Positions 36,621-44,027 of a DNA stretch of 64,000 nucleotides are shown here, in pieces. This stretch comes from Streptomyces sp. NBC_01116. GTDB taxonomy: Bacteria > Actinomycetota > Actinomycetes > Streptomycetales > Streptomycetaceae. The position numbers and the translations under genes were made by a program. The stretch spans positions 7,115,501-7,179,500 of the forward strand of contig NZ_CP108644.1 in assembly GCF_041435495.1 (NCBI RefSeq). Reading direction: 5' to 3'. The notes under the pieces were generated by a model that did not search any database, was not told the origin of the DNA, and saw nothing but the letters and a program-made list of their open reading frames with translations. Positions within the stretch are counted from its first letter, which is position 1. Each line of letters opens with the position of its first letter.

Positions 36621-37643
36621 GTGACATCGGTGACCGCCGCGAAGCGGTCCGGACCGGACGGCCCGCACAGCGGCCGCGACGGGCCGGACGGACAGGGCGG
36701 ACGCGACGGGCAGGGCGGGCGGGGCGGCCGTACGGGGGGCTCTGGGCGGTCGGGCCGTCCGGAACGCAAGGCGTTCGGGGACCGGGCCGCCTGGTTCCTG
36801 GTGCTGCCCGCGCTCATCCCGATCCTGATCCTGAGCGTCGGACCGCTGCTCTACGGCATCGCGCTCGCCTTCACCGACGCGCAGTCCGGCCGCACCCGCT
36901 CCACCCAGTGGATCGGCGCCCTGAACTTCCAGGACCTGCTGCACGACACCCTGTTCTGGGACTCGTTCCGGATCGGCCTGCTCTGGGCCGTGGGCGTCAC
37001 CGTCCCGCAGTTCCTGCTGGCGCTCGGCCTCGCCCTGCTGCTCAACCAGAACCTGCGGATGCGCTGGCTGGCCCGGGCGCTGGCGATCATCCCCTGGGCG
37101 ATGCCCGAGGTCGTCGTCGGCATCATGTGGCGGCTCGTCTACAACCCGGACGCCGGCATCCTCAACGAGACCGTCCGCGACCTCGGACTCGGCGACGGCC
37201 GGGACTGGCTGACCGGCCTCGCCACCGCGCTGCCCGCCGTGATCCTCGTCGGCATCTGGGCGGGGATGCCCCAGACCACCGTGGCCCTGCTCGCCGGACT
37301 CCAGAACACCCCGCGCGAACTCCACGAGGCGGCCGCCCTGGACGGAGCGGGCGCGTGGCGCCGTTTCCGTACCGTCACCTGGCCCGCCCTGAAGCCGATC
37401 GCGCTCGCGATCTCCGCGCTCAACCTGATCTGGAACTTCAACTCCTTCGCCCTGGTCTACGTCCTGACCAGTGGCGGACCCGGCGGCCGGACGAGGCTGC
37501 CGATGCTCTTCGCCTACGAGGAGGCCTTCCGCTACGGGCAGTTCGGCTACGCCGCGGCGATGGGCTGTGTGATGGTCGCGGTGATCTCCGTGCTTCTCGC
37601 CCTCTACCTCGTCGGCCGGCTCAGGGGAGGCGAGGACCGATGA
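36621..37643 (+). CDS. Sugar ABC transporter permease, MalF type
   Basis: A 340-residue inner-membrane permease. The first 50 residues are a Gly/Asp/Arg-rich low-complexity tail made of GPDGQ- and GGRDGQ-like repeats. Six membrane helices follow, the first being AAWFLVLPALIPILILSVGP. The EAA loop reads ELHEAAALDGAGAWRRFRTV, the site that docks the ATPase. The start at GTG 36621 has AGAGGGG upstream. It forms the first gene of a three-gene operon with a second permease (4-bp ATGA overlap) and a lipoprotein. No ATPase gene is present, so a shared MsiK-type ATPase is expected. Confidence 0.93.
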   Translation: MTSVTAAKRSGPDGPHSGRDGPDGQGGRDGQGGRGGRTGGSGRSGRPERKAFGDRAAWFLVLPALIPILILSVGPLLYGIALAFTDAQSGRTRSTQWIGALNFQDLLHDTLFWDSFRIGLLWAVGVTVPQFLLALGLALLLNQNLRMRWLARALAIIPWAMPEVVVGIMWRLVYNPDAGILNETVRDLGLGDGRDWLTGLATALPAVILVGIWAGMPQTTVALLAGLQNTPRELHEAAALDGAGAWRRFRTVTWPALKPIALAISALNLIWNFNSFALVYVLTSGGPGGRTRLPMLFAYEEAFRYGQFGYAAAMGCVMVAVISVLLALYLVGRLRGGEDR

Positions 37644-38524
37644 GGCGACGAACGGCGGGGCCCGTACGGGCGGGGCGGGAGTCGACCGGGCTGCGTACCG
37701 GCAGGCCCGCGCGGGCCGCTCAGTACCTGGCCCTCCTGGCGTACCTGGTCTTCCTCGCGTTCCCGTTCGTGTGGCTGATCTCGACCGCCTTCAAGCCCGC
37801 CCGCGAACTGGGCTCGCTGCACCCCACCTGGATCCCCGAGCAGCCCACCCTGGACAACTTCCGGCAAGCCTTTGACGAGCAGCCGCTGCTCCAGGCCGCG
37901 GCCAACTCGCTGATCGCCGCCCTCGGCGCGGCCGTGATCGCCGTCGTGATCGCCACCCCGATGGCCTATGTGATGGCGCGCCGCCGGGGCCGCCTCGCCA
38001 CCGCCGCGACCGGCTGGGTGGTGGTCAGCCAGGCGTTCCCGTTCGTCCTGGTGATCATCCCGCTCTTCCTGATCCTGAAGAACCTGCACCTGATCAACAC
38101 CCTGTGGGGGCTGGTCATGGTCTACGTCGTCTGGTCGCTGCCCTTCGCGCTGTGGATGCTCGCCGGCTACGTACGGGCCGTGCCGACCGAGCTGGAGGAG
38201 GCCGCCGCCGTCGACGGGGCGGGCCGGGTGCGGACGCTCGTCTCGGTCGTTGCCCCGCTGCTCGCCCCCGGGATCGTCGCCACCGCGCTGTTCGCGTTCA
38301 TCACCGCGTGGAACGAGTTCTTCTTCGCGCTCGTCCTGCTCAAGACCCCGGAGAAGCAGACCTTGCCGGTCGTCCTCACCCACTTCCTCGGCGCGGAGGG
38401 CGTGGCCGACCTCGGCCCGCTCGCCGCGGCCGCCTTCCTCGCCACGCTCCCCTCCCTCGTCCTCTTCGCCCTCATCCAGCGGCGGATCACCGGCGGGATG
38501 ACGGCCGGGGCGGTGAAGAGCTGA
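37640..38524 (+). CDS. Sugar ABC transporter permease, MalG type
   Basis: A 294-residue permease overlapping the first one by ATGA. Membrane helices begin with YLALLAYLVFLAFPFVWLIS. The EAA loop is ELEEAAAVDGAGRVRTLVSV, and a C-terminal domain ends RRITGGMTAGAVKS, typical of MalG-like subunits. Together with the preceding permease it forms the channel for an oligosaccharide or polyol importer. The stop overlaps the start of the binding-protein gene (TGATG), so the three are translated as a unit. Confidence 0.93.
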   Translation: MRRRTAGPVRAGRESTGLRTGRPARAAQYLALLAYLVFLAFPFVWLISTAFKPARELGSLHPTWIPEQPTLDNFRQAFDEQPLLQAAANSLIAALGAAVIAVVIATPMAYVMARRRGRLATAATGWVVVSQAFPFVLVIIPLFLILKNLHLINTLWGLVMVYVVWSLPFALWMLAGYVRAVPTELEEAAAVDGAGRVRTLVSVVAPLLAPGIVATALFAFITAWNEFFFALVLLKTPEKQTLPVVLTHFLGAEGVADLGPLAAAAFLATLPSLVLFALIQRRITGGMTAGAVKS

Positions 38525-39822
38525 TGCGCGCGCCGATCCGGCGGGCGGCGGCCGCCGTCGCCGTACTGGCCCTGCTGCTCACCGGCTGCTCGGGCGACGC
38601 CGACGACGGGCGGGACGCGGACGGCACGATCCGGCTCCGGTTCCAGTCACTCGCCTGGCAGAAGGAGTCCGTCGACGCCAACAAGCAGTTGGTGAAGGAG
38701 TGGAACGCGGCCCACCCCGACGTCCAGGTGGACTACGTCCAGGGCAGCTGGGACAGCGTCCACGACCAGCTGCTCACCTCCTTCGAGGGCGGCGAGGCCC
38801 CCGACGTCATCCACGACGCCTCCGACGACCTGGCCGACTTCGCGTACGGGGGCTACCTCGCCGACCTGCGCCCCCTCCTCCCCGAGCGGCTCAAGGCCGA
38901 CATCCCCGAACAGTCCTGGCGCACCACCACGTTCGGCGAGGGCGTCCACGGGGTGCCCTTCCTCCAGGAGCCCCGCGTCCTGATCGCCAACACGAAGCTG
39001 CTGAAGGCCTCGGGCGCGCGCGTCCCGACCCCGGAGCACCCCTGGAGCTGGGAGGAGTTCCGCGAGGTCACCGACGAGCTGACGGGCCAGGGGCGGTACG
39101 GGGTCGCCTGGCCGCTGAAGGAGCCGGTCTCCGTCACCCTCAACCTGGGCCTGTCCGGCGGCGGGCAGCTCTTCCACCGCGACGAGGACGGCAAGGCGGT
39201 CCTGCGCTTCGAGGACGGCGACGGCGTGGTGACCGGCACCATCCGCGACCAGGTCAACACCGACGGCAGCGCGCCCCGCAGCGCGCTGGGCATGGGCGGG
39301 TCGGACGCGCTGCCCGGGTTCTTCGGCGGCAAGTACGCGATGCTCCCGCTCGGCTTCTCCTACCGTCAGCAGATCATCCAGCAGGCCCCCGAGGGGTTCG
39401 GCTGGACGGTGCTGCCGATGCCCGCGGGCGCGGGCGGCGGGGTCCAGGGCGTGAGCCCGCAGACGCTGTCGGTCGCCGAGGAGAGCCCGCACCGGAAGGA
39501 GGCCGTCGCGTTCATCGACTTCCTGCTGCGCCCTTCGAACATGGTGCGCCTCGCCCGGGGCGACTGGATGCTGCCCACCGGTACGGAGGCCCTGGCCGAT
39601 CCGTCGCTGCGCACGGCCGAGCACGGCTGGGCCGTCGGCACCGCGCTCGCGCGGGGGCTGCGGCCGGCGCCCGCCCAGTCGGTGCGCGGCTACCCGGAGT
39701 GGAAGGACAAGGTGGCGACCCCCGCGCTCCAGGAGTACTACAGCGGAGCGATCGACACCGCCGAGCTGCGGAAACGGCTGGTGGAGGACGGGAACCGGGT
39801 GCTGGCCCGCTATCAGCGCTGA
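38524..39822 (+). CDS. Extracellular sugar-binding lipoprotein of ABC importer
   Basis: A 432-residue solute-binding protein of the MalE-like family. The signal peptide ends in the lipobox LLLTGC (Cys22), so it is lipid-anchored. Mature domain features include DQLLTSFEGGEAPDVIHDAS, YGGYLADLRPLLPERL and GVHGVPFLQEPRVLIANTKL, followed by a C-terminal helix pair. It delivers its ligand to the two permeases upstream. Unusually it is the last gene of the operon rather than the first. The ligand is unknown; the nearby trehalose/glycogen genes make an alpha-glucoside possible but this is only context. Confidence 0.93.
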   Translation: MRAPIRRAAAAVAVLALLLTGCSGDADDGRDADGTIRLRFQSLAWQKESVDANKQLVKEWNAAHPDVQVDYVQGSWDSVHDQLLTSFEGGEAPDVIHDASDDLADFAYGGYLADLRPLLPERLKADIPEQSWRTTTFGEGVHGVPFLQEPRVLIANTKLLKASGARVPTPEHPWSWEEFREVTDELTGQGRYGVAWPLKEPVSVTLNLGLSGGGQLFHRDEDGKAVLRFEDGDGVVTGTIRDQVNTDGSAPRSALGMGGSDALPGFFGGKYAMLPLGFSYRQQIIQQAPEGFGWTVLPMPAGAGGGVQGVSPQTLSVAEESPHRKEAVAFIDFLLRPSNMVRLARGDWMLPTGTEALADPSLRTAEHGWAVGTALARGLRPAPAQSVRGYPEWKDKVATPALQEYYSGAIDTAELRKRLVEDGNRVLARYQR

Positions 39823-39841
39823 CTCCGGCCCGGAAGAGAGG

Positions 39842-39871
39842 TTGCACGAGACGTCTCGTCTCGTTTACGGT
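39842..39871 (+). promoter_or_regulatory. Promoter with TetR-like operator for the macrolide glycosyltransferase
   Basis: -35 TTGCAC (39842-39847) and -10 TACGGT (39866-39871) are 18 bp apart, and the ATG at 39879 follows after seven bases (leaderless). Between them lies ACGAGACG-TCT-CGTCTCGT (39846-39864): two perfect 8-bp inverted arms around a 3-bp centre. Its left part alone also forms a perfect 14-bp palindrome (39846-39859). The position between the boxes and the GAGACG/CGTCTC arms are typical of TetR-family repression. No TetR gene is adjacent in the window. Confidence 0.7.
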
Positions 39872-39878
39872 GTGCGGC

Positions 39879-41078
39879 ATGACGGAATCCCCGCGTGCCC
39901 ACATCGCCATGTTCTCCATCGCCGCCCACGGACATGTGAACCCGAGCCTCGACGTCATCCGCGAACTCGTCGACCGTGGACACCGTGTCAGCTACGCCAT
40001 CCCGGCCTCCTTCGCCGAGAAGGTCGCCGCCACCGGAGCCCGGCCGGTGATCTACACCTCGACCCTGCCGACCGACGACGACCCCGACGCCTGGGGCACC
40101 GAGCTGATCGACAACATCGAACCCTTCCTCGACGACGCGCTCCAGGCGCTCCCGCAGCTCGCCGAGGCCTTCGCGGGCGACGAGCCCGACCTCGTCCTGC
40201 ACGACATCACCTCCTATCCCGCCCGGGTCCTCGCCCATCGCTGGGGCGTCCCCGCCGTCTCCCTCTGGCCCAACCTGGTCCCCTGGGAGGGGTACGAGCA
40301 GGAGGTCGGCGAGCCGATGACCGCCGAGCTGAAGCAGACCGGGCGCGGCAAGGCGTACTACGCGCGCTTCGACGGCTGGCTCGCCGAGAACGGCCTCGGC
40401 CATGTCCCCAGCGACGACTTCGTGGCCCGCCCGCGCTTCGGCATCGTGCTGATCCCCGAGGCGCTCCAGCCGAACGCGGACCGGGTGAACCGCGAGATGT
40501 ACACGTTCGTCGGGGCCTGTCAGGGCGACCGCGCGGACCAGGGGAAGTGGGTCCGGCCGACCGGGGCGGAGAAGGTGCTGCTGGTGTCACTGGGCTCCTC
40601 CTTCACCAAGCAGCCCGCCTTCTACCGGGAGTGCGTCGAGGCCGCTCGCGGTCTGCCCGGCTGGCACGTGGTGCTCCAGATCGGGTCGCACGTCGACCCC
40701 GCCGAACTCGGAGACGTACCGGACCACGTGGAGGTGCGCACCTGGGTGCCGCAACTGGCCGTCCTCAAGCAGGCCGACGCCTTCATCACCCACGCCGGCG
40801 CGGGCGGGAGCCAGGAGGGGCTCGCCACCGGCACCCCGATGGTCGCCGTCCCCCAGGCGGTCGACCAGTTCGGCAACGCGGACATGCTCCAGTCGCTGGG
40901 CGTGGCCCGGCACCTGCCGATGGAGGAGGCCGATGCCGCCAGCCTGCGCGAGGCCGTGCTCGCCCTGGTGGACGACCCCGAAGTGGCCGCCCGGTGCGGG
41001 CGGCTGAGCGAGCAGATGGCGCGGGAGGGCGGCACCTCGCGGGCCGCCGACCTCATCGAGGCCGAGCTGTCGCGCTGA
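39879..41078 (+). CDS. Macrolide-type UDP-glycosyltransferase
   Basis: A 399-residue GT1 enzyme of the MgtA/OleD group that inactivates macrolides by glucosylation at the desosamine 2'-OH. The N-terminus HIAMFSIAAHGHVNPSLDVI carries the catalytic His. The acceptor domain follows, then the C-terminal donor site HVEVRTWVPQLAVLKQADAF and THAGAGGSQEGLATGTPMVA, ending VPQAVDQFGNADM. The length and the opening match Streptomyces mgt genes closely. The TetR-like operator in its promoter fits induction by a macrolide. Other flavonoid or macrolide acceptors are possible, since these enzymes are promiscuous. Confidence 0.92.
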   Translation: MTESPRAHIAMFSIAAHGHVNPSLDVIRELVDRGHRVSYAIPASFAEKVAATGARPVIYTSTLPTDDDPDAWGTELIDNIEPFLDDALQALPQLAEAFAGDEPDLVLHDITSYPARVLAHRWGVPAVSLWPNLVPWEGYEQEVGEPMTAELKQTGRGKAYYARFDGWLAENGLGHVPSDDFVARPRFGIVLIPEALQPNADRVNREMYTFVGACQGDRADQGKWVRPTGAEKVLLVSLGSSFTKQPAFYRECVEAARGLPGWHVVLQIGSHVDPAELGDVPDHVEVRTWVPQLAVLKQADAFITHAGAGGSQEGLATGTPMVAVPQAVDQFGNADMLQSLGVARHLPMEEADAASLREAVLALVDDPEVAARCGRLSEQMAREGGTSRAADLIEAELSR

Positions 41079-41230
41079 GCGGAGCCGCCTGAGCGCTATC
41101 CGGACGTGTCCCGTCCCGTCCCGCCCGCCGCGACCAGCGGTTGTCCGGGTCGGGACGTCCGTGTTTCGGCGCTGTGAAGCCTCTGCCGCGCCGGGTCCGG
41201 TCGGCGCATCTGCACGCACGCCCTCGCGAT

Positions 41231-41300
41231 TTCACACCGTGGGCCGGGTGTTCACCCCCCTCGCGCACACCTTCACGGACCTTCACGTGTCTTCACGAGT
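41231..41300 (+). promoter_or_regulatory. Phased TTCAC direct repeats, PHO-box-like
   Basis: TTCAC begins at 41231, 41251, 41272, 41282 and 41292. The last three are exact CTTCACGNNN units every 10 bp, and the one at 41250 reads GTTCACCCCCC. The Streptomyces PhoP direct-repeat unit has a GTTCACC core repeated every 11 bp, so this could be a PhoP or other OmpR-family site. The 10-bp spacing is one less than usual. Confidence 0.4.
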
Positions 41301-41526
41301 GGTCGCTCCTGCCCCACGGGCCTCGGCGGCGCCCCCGCGGTGGCCGGGCGGTGCGCGCCCGATCCTTCATGTGCGGCTCTGAGCAGGAGATATGCGCGGC
41401 GGAGCACCTTCGTGGGGTGGCTCGCGACCGGTCGATCCGGGCGAGCCGGACGCCCGCCCGCTCTCCGCGGCCGTTGTGACCAGCCACGGCCGATTTCTTA
41501 TTACGCAACCTTGTTGAGCAAGTCAC

Positions 41527-41540
41527 ACCCTCATGAGGGT
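41527..41540. promoter_or_regulatory. Perfect palindrome ACCCTCATGAGGGT upstream of the protease
   Basis: A 14-bp perfect palindrome centred 111 bp before the protease ATG, next to the inverted repeat CTTG-TTGAG-CAAG. It may be an operator or a hairpin in the leader mRNA. No matching factor is known to me. Confidence 0.4.
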
Positions 41541-41644
41541 CTTGATCTGTGCTCGTCAATCGGTCAGGGTTTCGAGCCAGCCCCCGGAGATCTTCCGGCC
41601 GAGGGCCAATCCCCCCACAGAGTTTGACGAGGAGACCCCTCTTC

Positions 41645-42847
41645 ATGGCCAAGCACCAGCGCACCCGTCGCATCAAGCTGACCGCCGCGATCACCGCCGT
41701 GGCGGCCGCCGCCGGAGTCACCCTTCTCGGCACCTCGTACGCCGGAGCCGCACCGGCTCCCATGGGCACGGTCTACGGCGCGGACGCCGCGACCGCGGTC
41801 TCCGGCAGCTACATCGTGATGCTGGACGAGAAGAAGGCCGACAAGTCCGAGCTCGCGAAGGAGTACGGCGGCAAGCTCAAGCGCAACTACTCCTCCAGCA
41901 TCAACGGCTTCTCGGCCAGCGGCCTTTCGGAGACCGAGGCGAAGCGCCTCGCCGCCGACCCGGCCGTCGCCAAGGTGGTGCAGAACAAGAAGTTCAGCAT
42001 CGACGCCACCCAGGACAACCCGCCGTCGTGGGGTCTGGACCGGATCGACCAGACCGAGACCGCGGGCGACAACGCCTACACCTACCCGGACGCCGGCGGC
42101 GAGGGCGTCACCGCGTACGTCATCGACACCGGTGTCCGCGTCACGCACGAGGACTTCGAGGGCCGGGCCACCTCCGGCTTCGACGCCATCGACAACGACG
42201 ACGACGCCGACGACGGCAACGGGCACGGCACCCACGTGGCGGGCACCATAGCCGGGGCCGCGCACGGCGTCGCCAAGAAGGCGAACATCGTGGCCGTCCG
42301 CGTCCTGGACGACAACGGCTCGGGCACCACCGAGCAGGTCATCGCCGGGATCGACTGGGTCACCGCCAACGCCAAGGGCCCGTCCGTCGCCAACATGAGC
42401 CTCGGCGGCGGTGCCGACCCCGCCCTCGACGAGGCCGTCCAGAAGGCCATCGCCGCGGGCATCACCTTCGGTGTGGCCGCCGGCAACGAGTCCAGCGACG
42501 CCGGGCAGGGCTCGCCCTCCCGCGTCCCCGAGGCGATCACCGTCGCCTCGTCCACGGAGGCCGACGAGCAGTCGGACTTCTCCAACTACGGCCCGGTCGT
42601 CGACATCTACGCCCCGGGCTCGGACATCACGTCCACCTGGAACGACAGCGACACCGGCACCAACACCATCTCCGGTACGTCCATGGCCACCCCGCACGTC
42701 GTCGGCGCGGCAGCCGTCTACCTGGCGGGCAACCAGGACGCCACCCCGGAGGCCGTCGCCACGGCGCTCACCGAGGGAGCCACCCCGGACGCCATCAGCA
42801 ACGCCACCGAGGGCACGGCCAACAAGCTCCTCAAGGTCGTCGAGTAG
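41645..42847 (+). CDS. Secreted subtilisin-like serine protease (S8) with I9 propeptide
   Basis: A 400-residue preproenzyme. The Arg-rich N-terminus and hydrophobic stretch end near GTSYAGAAPA, a signal-peptidase I site. An inhibitor_I9 propeptide follows (SGSYIVMLDEKKADKSELAK to VVQNKKFSID). The catalytic triad is Asp in YVIDTGVRVTHEDF, His in GNGHGTHVAGTIAG and Ser in ISGTSMATPHVVGAAA, with the oxyanion Asn in FGVAAGNESS. It should be secreted and self-activated. The start at ATG 41645 has GAGGAGA some 12 bases upstream. Two strong hairpins follow its stop. A long leader region precedes it. Confidence 0.95.
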   Translation: MAKHQRTRRIKLTAAITAVAAAAGVTLLGTSYAGAAPAPMGTVYGADAATAVSGSYIVMLDEKKADKSELAKEYGGKLKRNYSSSINGFSASGLSETEAKRLAADPAVAKVVQNKKFSIDATQDNPPSWGLDRIDQTETAGDNAYTYPDAGGEGVTAYVIDTGVRVTHEDFEGRATSGFDAIDNDDDADDGNGHGTHVAGTIAGAAHGVAKKANIVAVRVLDDNGSGTTEQVIAGIDWVTANAKGPSVANMSLGGGADPALDEAVQKAIAAGITFGVAAGNESSDAGQGSPSRVPEAITVASSTEADEQSDFSNYGPVVDIYAPGSDITSTWNDSDTGTNTISGTSMATPHVVGAAAVYLAGNQDATPEAVATALTEGATPDAISNATEGTANKLLKVVE

Positions 42848-42867
42848 GACCCCGGTTCCGACCGGAC

Positions 42868-42901
42868 GCCGGGCGGCGGGGCCCCACCCCCGCCGCCCGG
42901 C
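42868..42901 (+). terminator. Strong terminator after the protease
   Basis: A perfect 14-bp stem, GCCGGGCGGCGGGG paired with CCCCGCCGCCCGGC, with a 6-base loop. It begins 21 bases after the protease stop. Confidence 0.85.
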
Positions 42902-42912
42902 CCCCGCGCACA

Positions 42913-42951
42913 GCGGCCGCCGCGCTCTCCCCCACGGGGCGCGGCGGCCGC
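42913..42951 (+). terminator. Second tandem terminator
   Basis: A perfect 13-bp stem, GCGGCCGCCGCGC (42913-42925) with GCGCGGCGGCCGC (42939-42951), 13-base loop, followed by GCCGTTTCCC. It lies 11 bases after the first hairpin. Confidence 0.75.
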
Positions 42952-43014
42952 GCCGTTTCCCGGGGAGACCCGTCGCGCCCGCCCGCAATCCGGCCCGATC
43001 CGCGCGTCAGCCCT

Positions 43015-43020
43015 TAGGGT
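43015..43020 (+). promoter_or_regulatory. -10 box of probable leaderless promoter for the DUF1697 gene
   Basis: TAGGGT eight bases before the ATG at 43029; no ribosome-binding site. This geometry favours the ATG over the in-frame GTG at 43023. Confidence 0.4.
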
Positions 43021-43028
43021 GAGTGGCC

Positions 43029-43577
43029 ATGACGACGACGTACGCGGCGCTGCTGCGGGGGATCAACGTGGGCGGCGGCAAGAGGGTCCCGATGCCCGAA
43101 CTGCGCGCCGTGCTCACCGGACTGGGGCACACCGGCATCGCCACCCATCTGCAGAGCGGCAACGCCGTCTTCCGGAGCGACAGCGACGACGAGGACGCGC
43201 TGGCCGCCGCCCTGGAGCAGGCCCTGCACCGGCACTTCGGCTTCGCGGTCGACTGCCTCGTCCGCGACGCCGGCTATCTCGCCGCCGTCGCCGCGGCCTG
43301 CCCCTTCCCCGCGGCCGAGCTGGAGGGCAGGCAGCTCCACGTCACCTTCTTCGACCGGCCCGTCGGCACGGACCGCTTCGCGGACCTGGCGGCGGAGGAC
43401 TTCCTGCCGGAGGAGTTCCGGCTCGGCGACCGCTGCCTGTACCTGTACGCCCCCGACGGGCTCGGCCGCTCCAGGCTGGCGGTCGCGCTGGGGCGCCCCC
43501 GACACGTCAAGGGCCTCACCGCCACCAGCCGCAACTGGAACACCGTGGCGAAACTCGTGGAGCTGACCCATGGCTGA
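43029..43577 (+). CDS. DUF1697 domain protein
   Basis: A 182-residue cytoplasmic protein of the DUF1697 family, whose biochemical role is unknown. The family opening TTYAALLRGINVGGGKRVPM is clear, followed by LQSGNAVFRSDSDDE. The end is GRPRHVKGLTATSRNWNTVA, the conserved Thr-Arg-Asn-Trp-Asn segment. The start ATG 43029 agrees with the family N-terminus and the -10 box. It overlaps the next gene by eight bases, suggesting coupled translation. Confidence 0.9.
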   Translation: MTTTYAALLRGINVGGGKRVPMPELRAVLTGLGHTGIATHLQSGNAVFRSDSDDEDALAAALEQALHRHFGFAVDCLVRDAGYLAAVAAACPFPAAELEGRQLHVTFFDRPVGTDRFADLAAEDFLPEEFRLGDRCLYLYAPDGLGRSRLAVALGRPRHVKGLTATSRNWNTVAKLVELTHG

Positions 43578-43977
43578 GCCGTCGCCCGCCGTGGCCGCGG
43601 CGATCGAGGGCGAACTGCGCCTGCTGGACCCGGTGGTACGGGCCTCCGCCGGGCTGCTCGCGTCGCTGCTGCACCCCGGCTTCCGGGAGATCGGCACCAG
43701 CGGCCGGCTCTGGACCCGGGAGACGATCATCGCCGCGCTCACGGCGGACGACGCCCCGCGCCCCGGCCCGCTCACCGCCTCCCGGATGCGGGGGACGCAG
43801 CTCTGCGCCGACCTCGTCCACCTCACCTTCGACACCGAGTCCAGGGGAATCCGCTCGCACCGCAGTTCCCTGTGGCGGCTGACGCCGGAGGGCTGGCGGC
43901 TCTACTTCCACCAGGGAACCCCGTTCGACGACGATCCCGTCGACGACCCGGTCGCCGGTCCCCTCGCCGAGACCTGA
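43570..43977 (+). CDS. NTF2-like (DUF4440) protein
   Basis: A 135-residue SnoaL/NTF2-fold protein. It contains ELRLLDPVVRASAGLLASLL, HPGFREIGTSGRLWTRETII and the final strands SSLWRLTPEGWRLYFHQGTP. The pattern of a long N-terminal helix, Asp-Phe-x-Glu-like turn and curved sheet fits DUF4440. The cavity protein may bind or isomerise a small molecule, but no substrate is indicated. The start overlaps the DUF1697 stop by eight bases. A bidirectional hairpin follows. Confidence 0.85.
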   Translation: MAEPSPAVAAAIEGELRLLDPVVRASAGLLASLLHPGFREIGTSGRLWTRETIIAALTADDAPRPGPLTASRMRGTQLCADLVHLTFDTESRGIRSHRSSLWRLTPEGWRLYFHQGTPFDDDPVDDPVAGPLAET

Positions 43978-43989
43978 GCCCTCCGGGGA

Positions 43990-44017
43990 GGCCGGACGCA
44001 CCCGGGTGCGTCCGGCC
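43990..44017. terminator. Bidirectional terminator, 28-bp perfect palindrome
   Basis: GGCCGGACGCACCC and its exact complement form a continuous 28-bp palindrome between two convergent genes. It ends 10 bases before the STAND gene stop and begins 12 bases after the NTF2-like stop. Confidence 0.85.
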
Positions 44018-44027
44018 GGCCGCGGCG

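Larger units (their letters stand above)
41079..41644. other. Long intergenic region upstream of the secreted protease
   Basis: About 565 bp without a convincing gene. Contents, left to right: repeated TTCAC elements (41231-41300), a GC-rich stretch, then a patch at about 41490-41560 of lower GC (ATTTCTTATTACGCAACC) and the perfect palindrome at 41527-41540. A GAGGAGA ribosome-binding site lies near 41628. Short frames such as one at 41391 have poorly spaced ribosome-binding sites and are not accepted. The long leader suggests regulated expression of the protease. Confidence 0.5.

Noticed and set aside
41391..41516. Short plus-strand frame beginning ATGCGCGGCGGAGCACC
   Set aside because: The AGGAG is only two bases from the ATG, too close to serve, and codon bias is poor toward the end.
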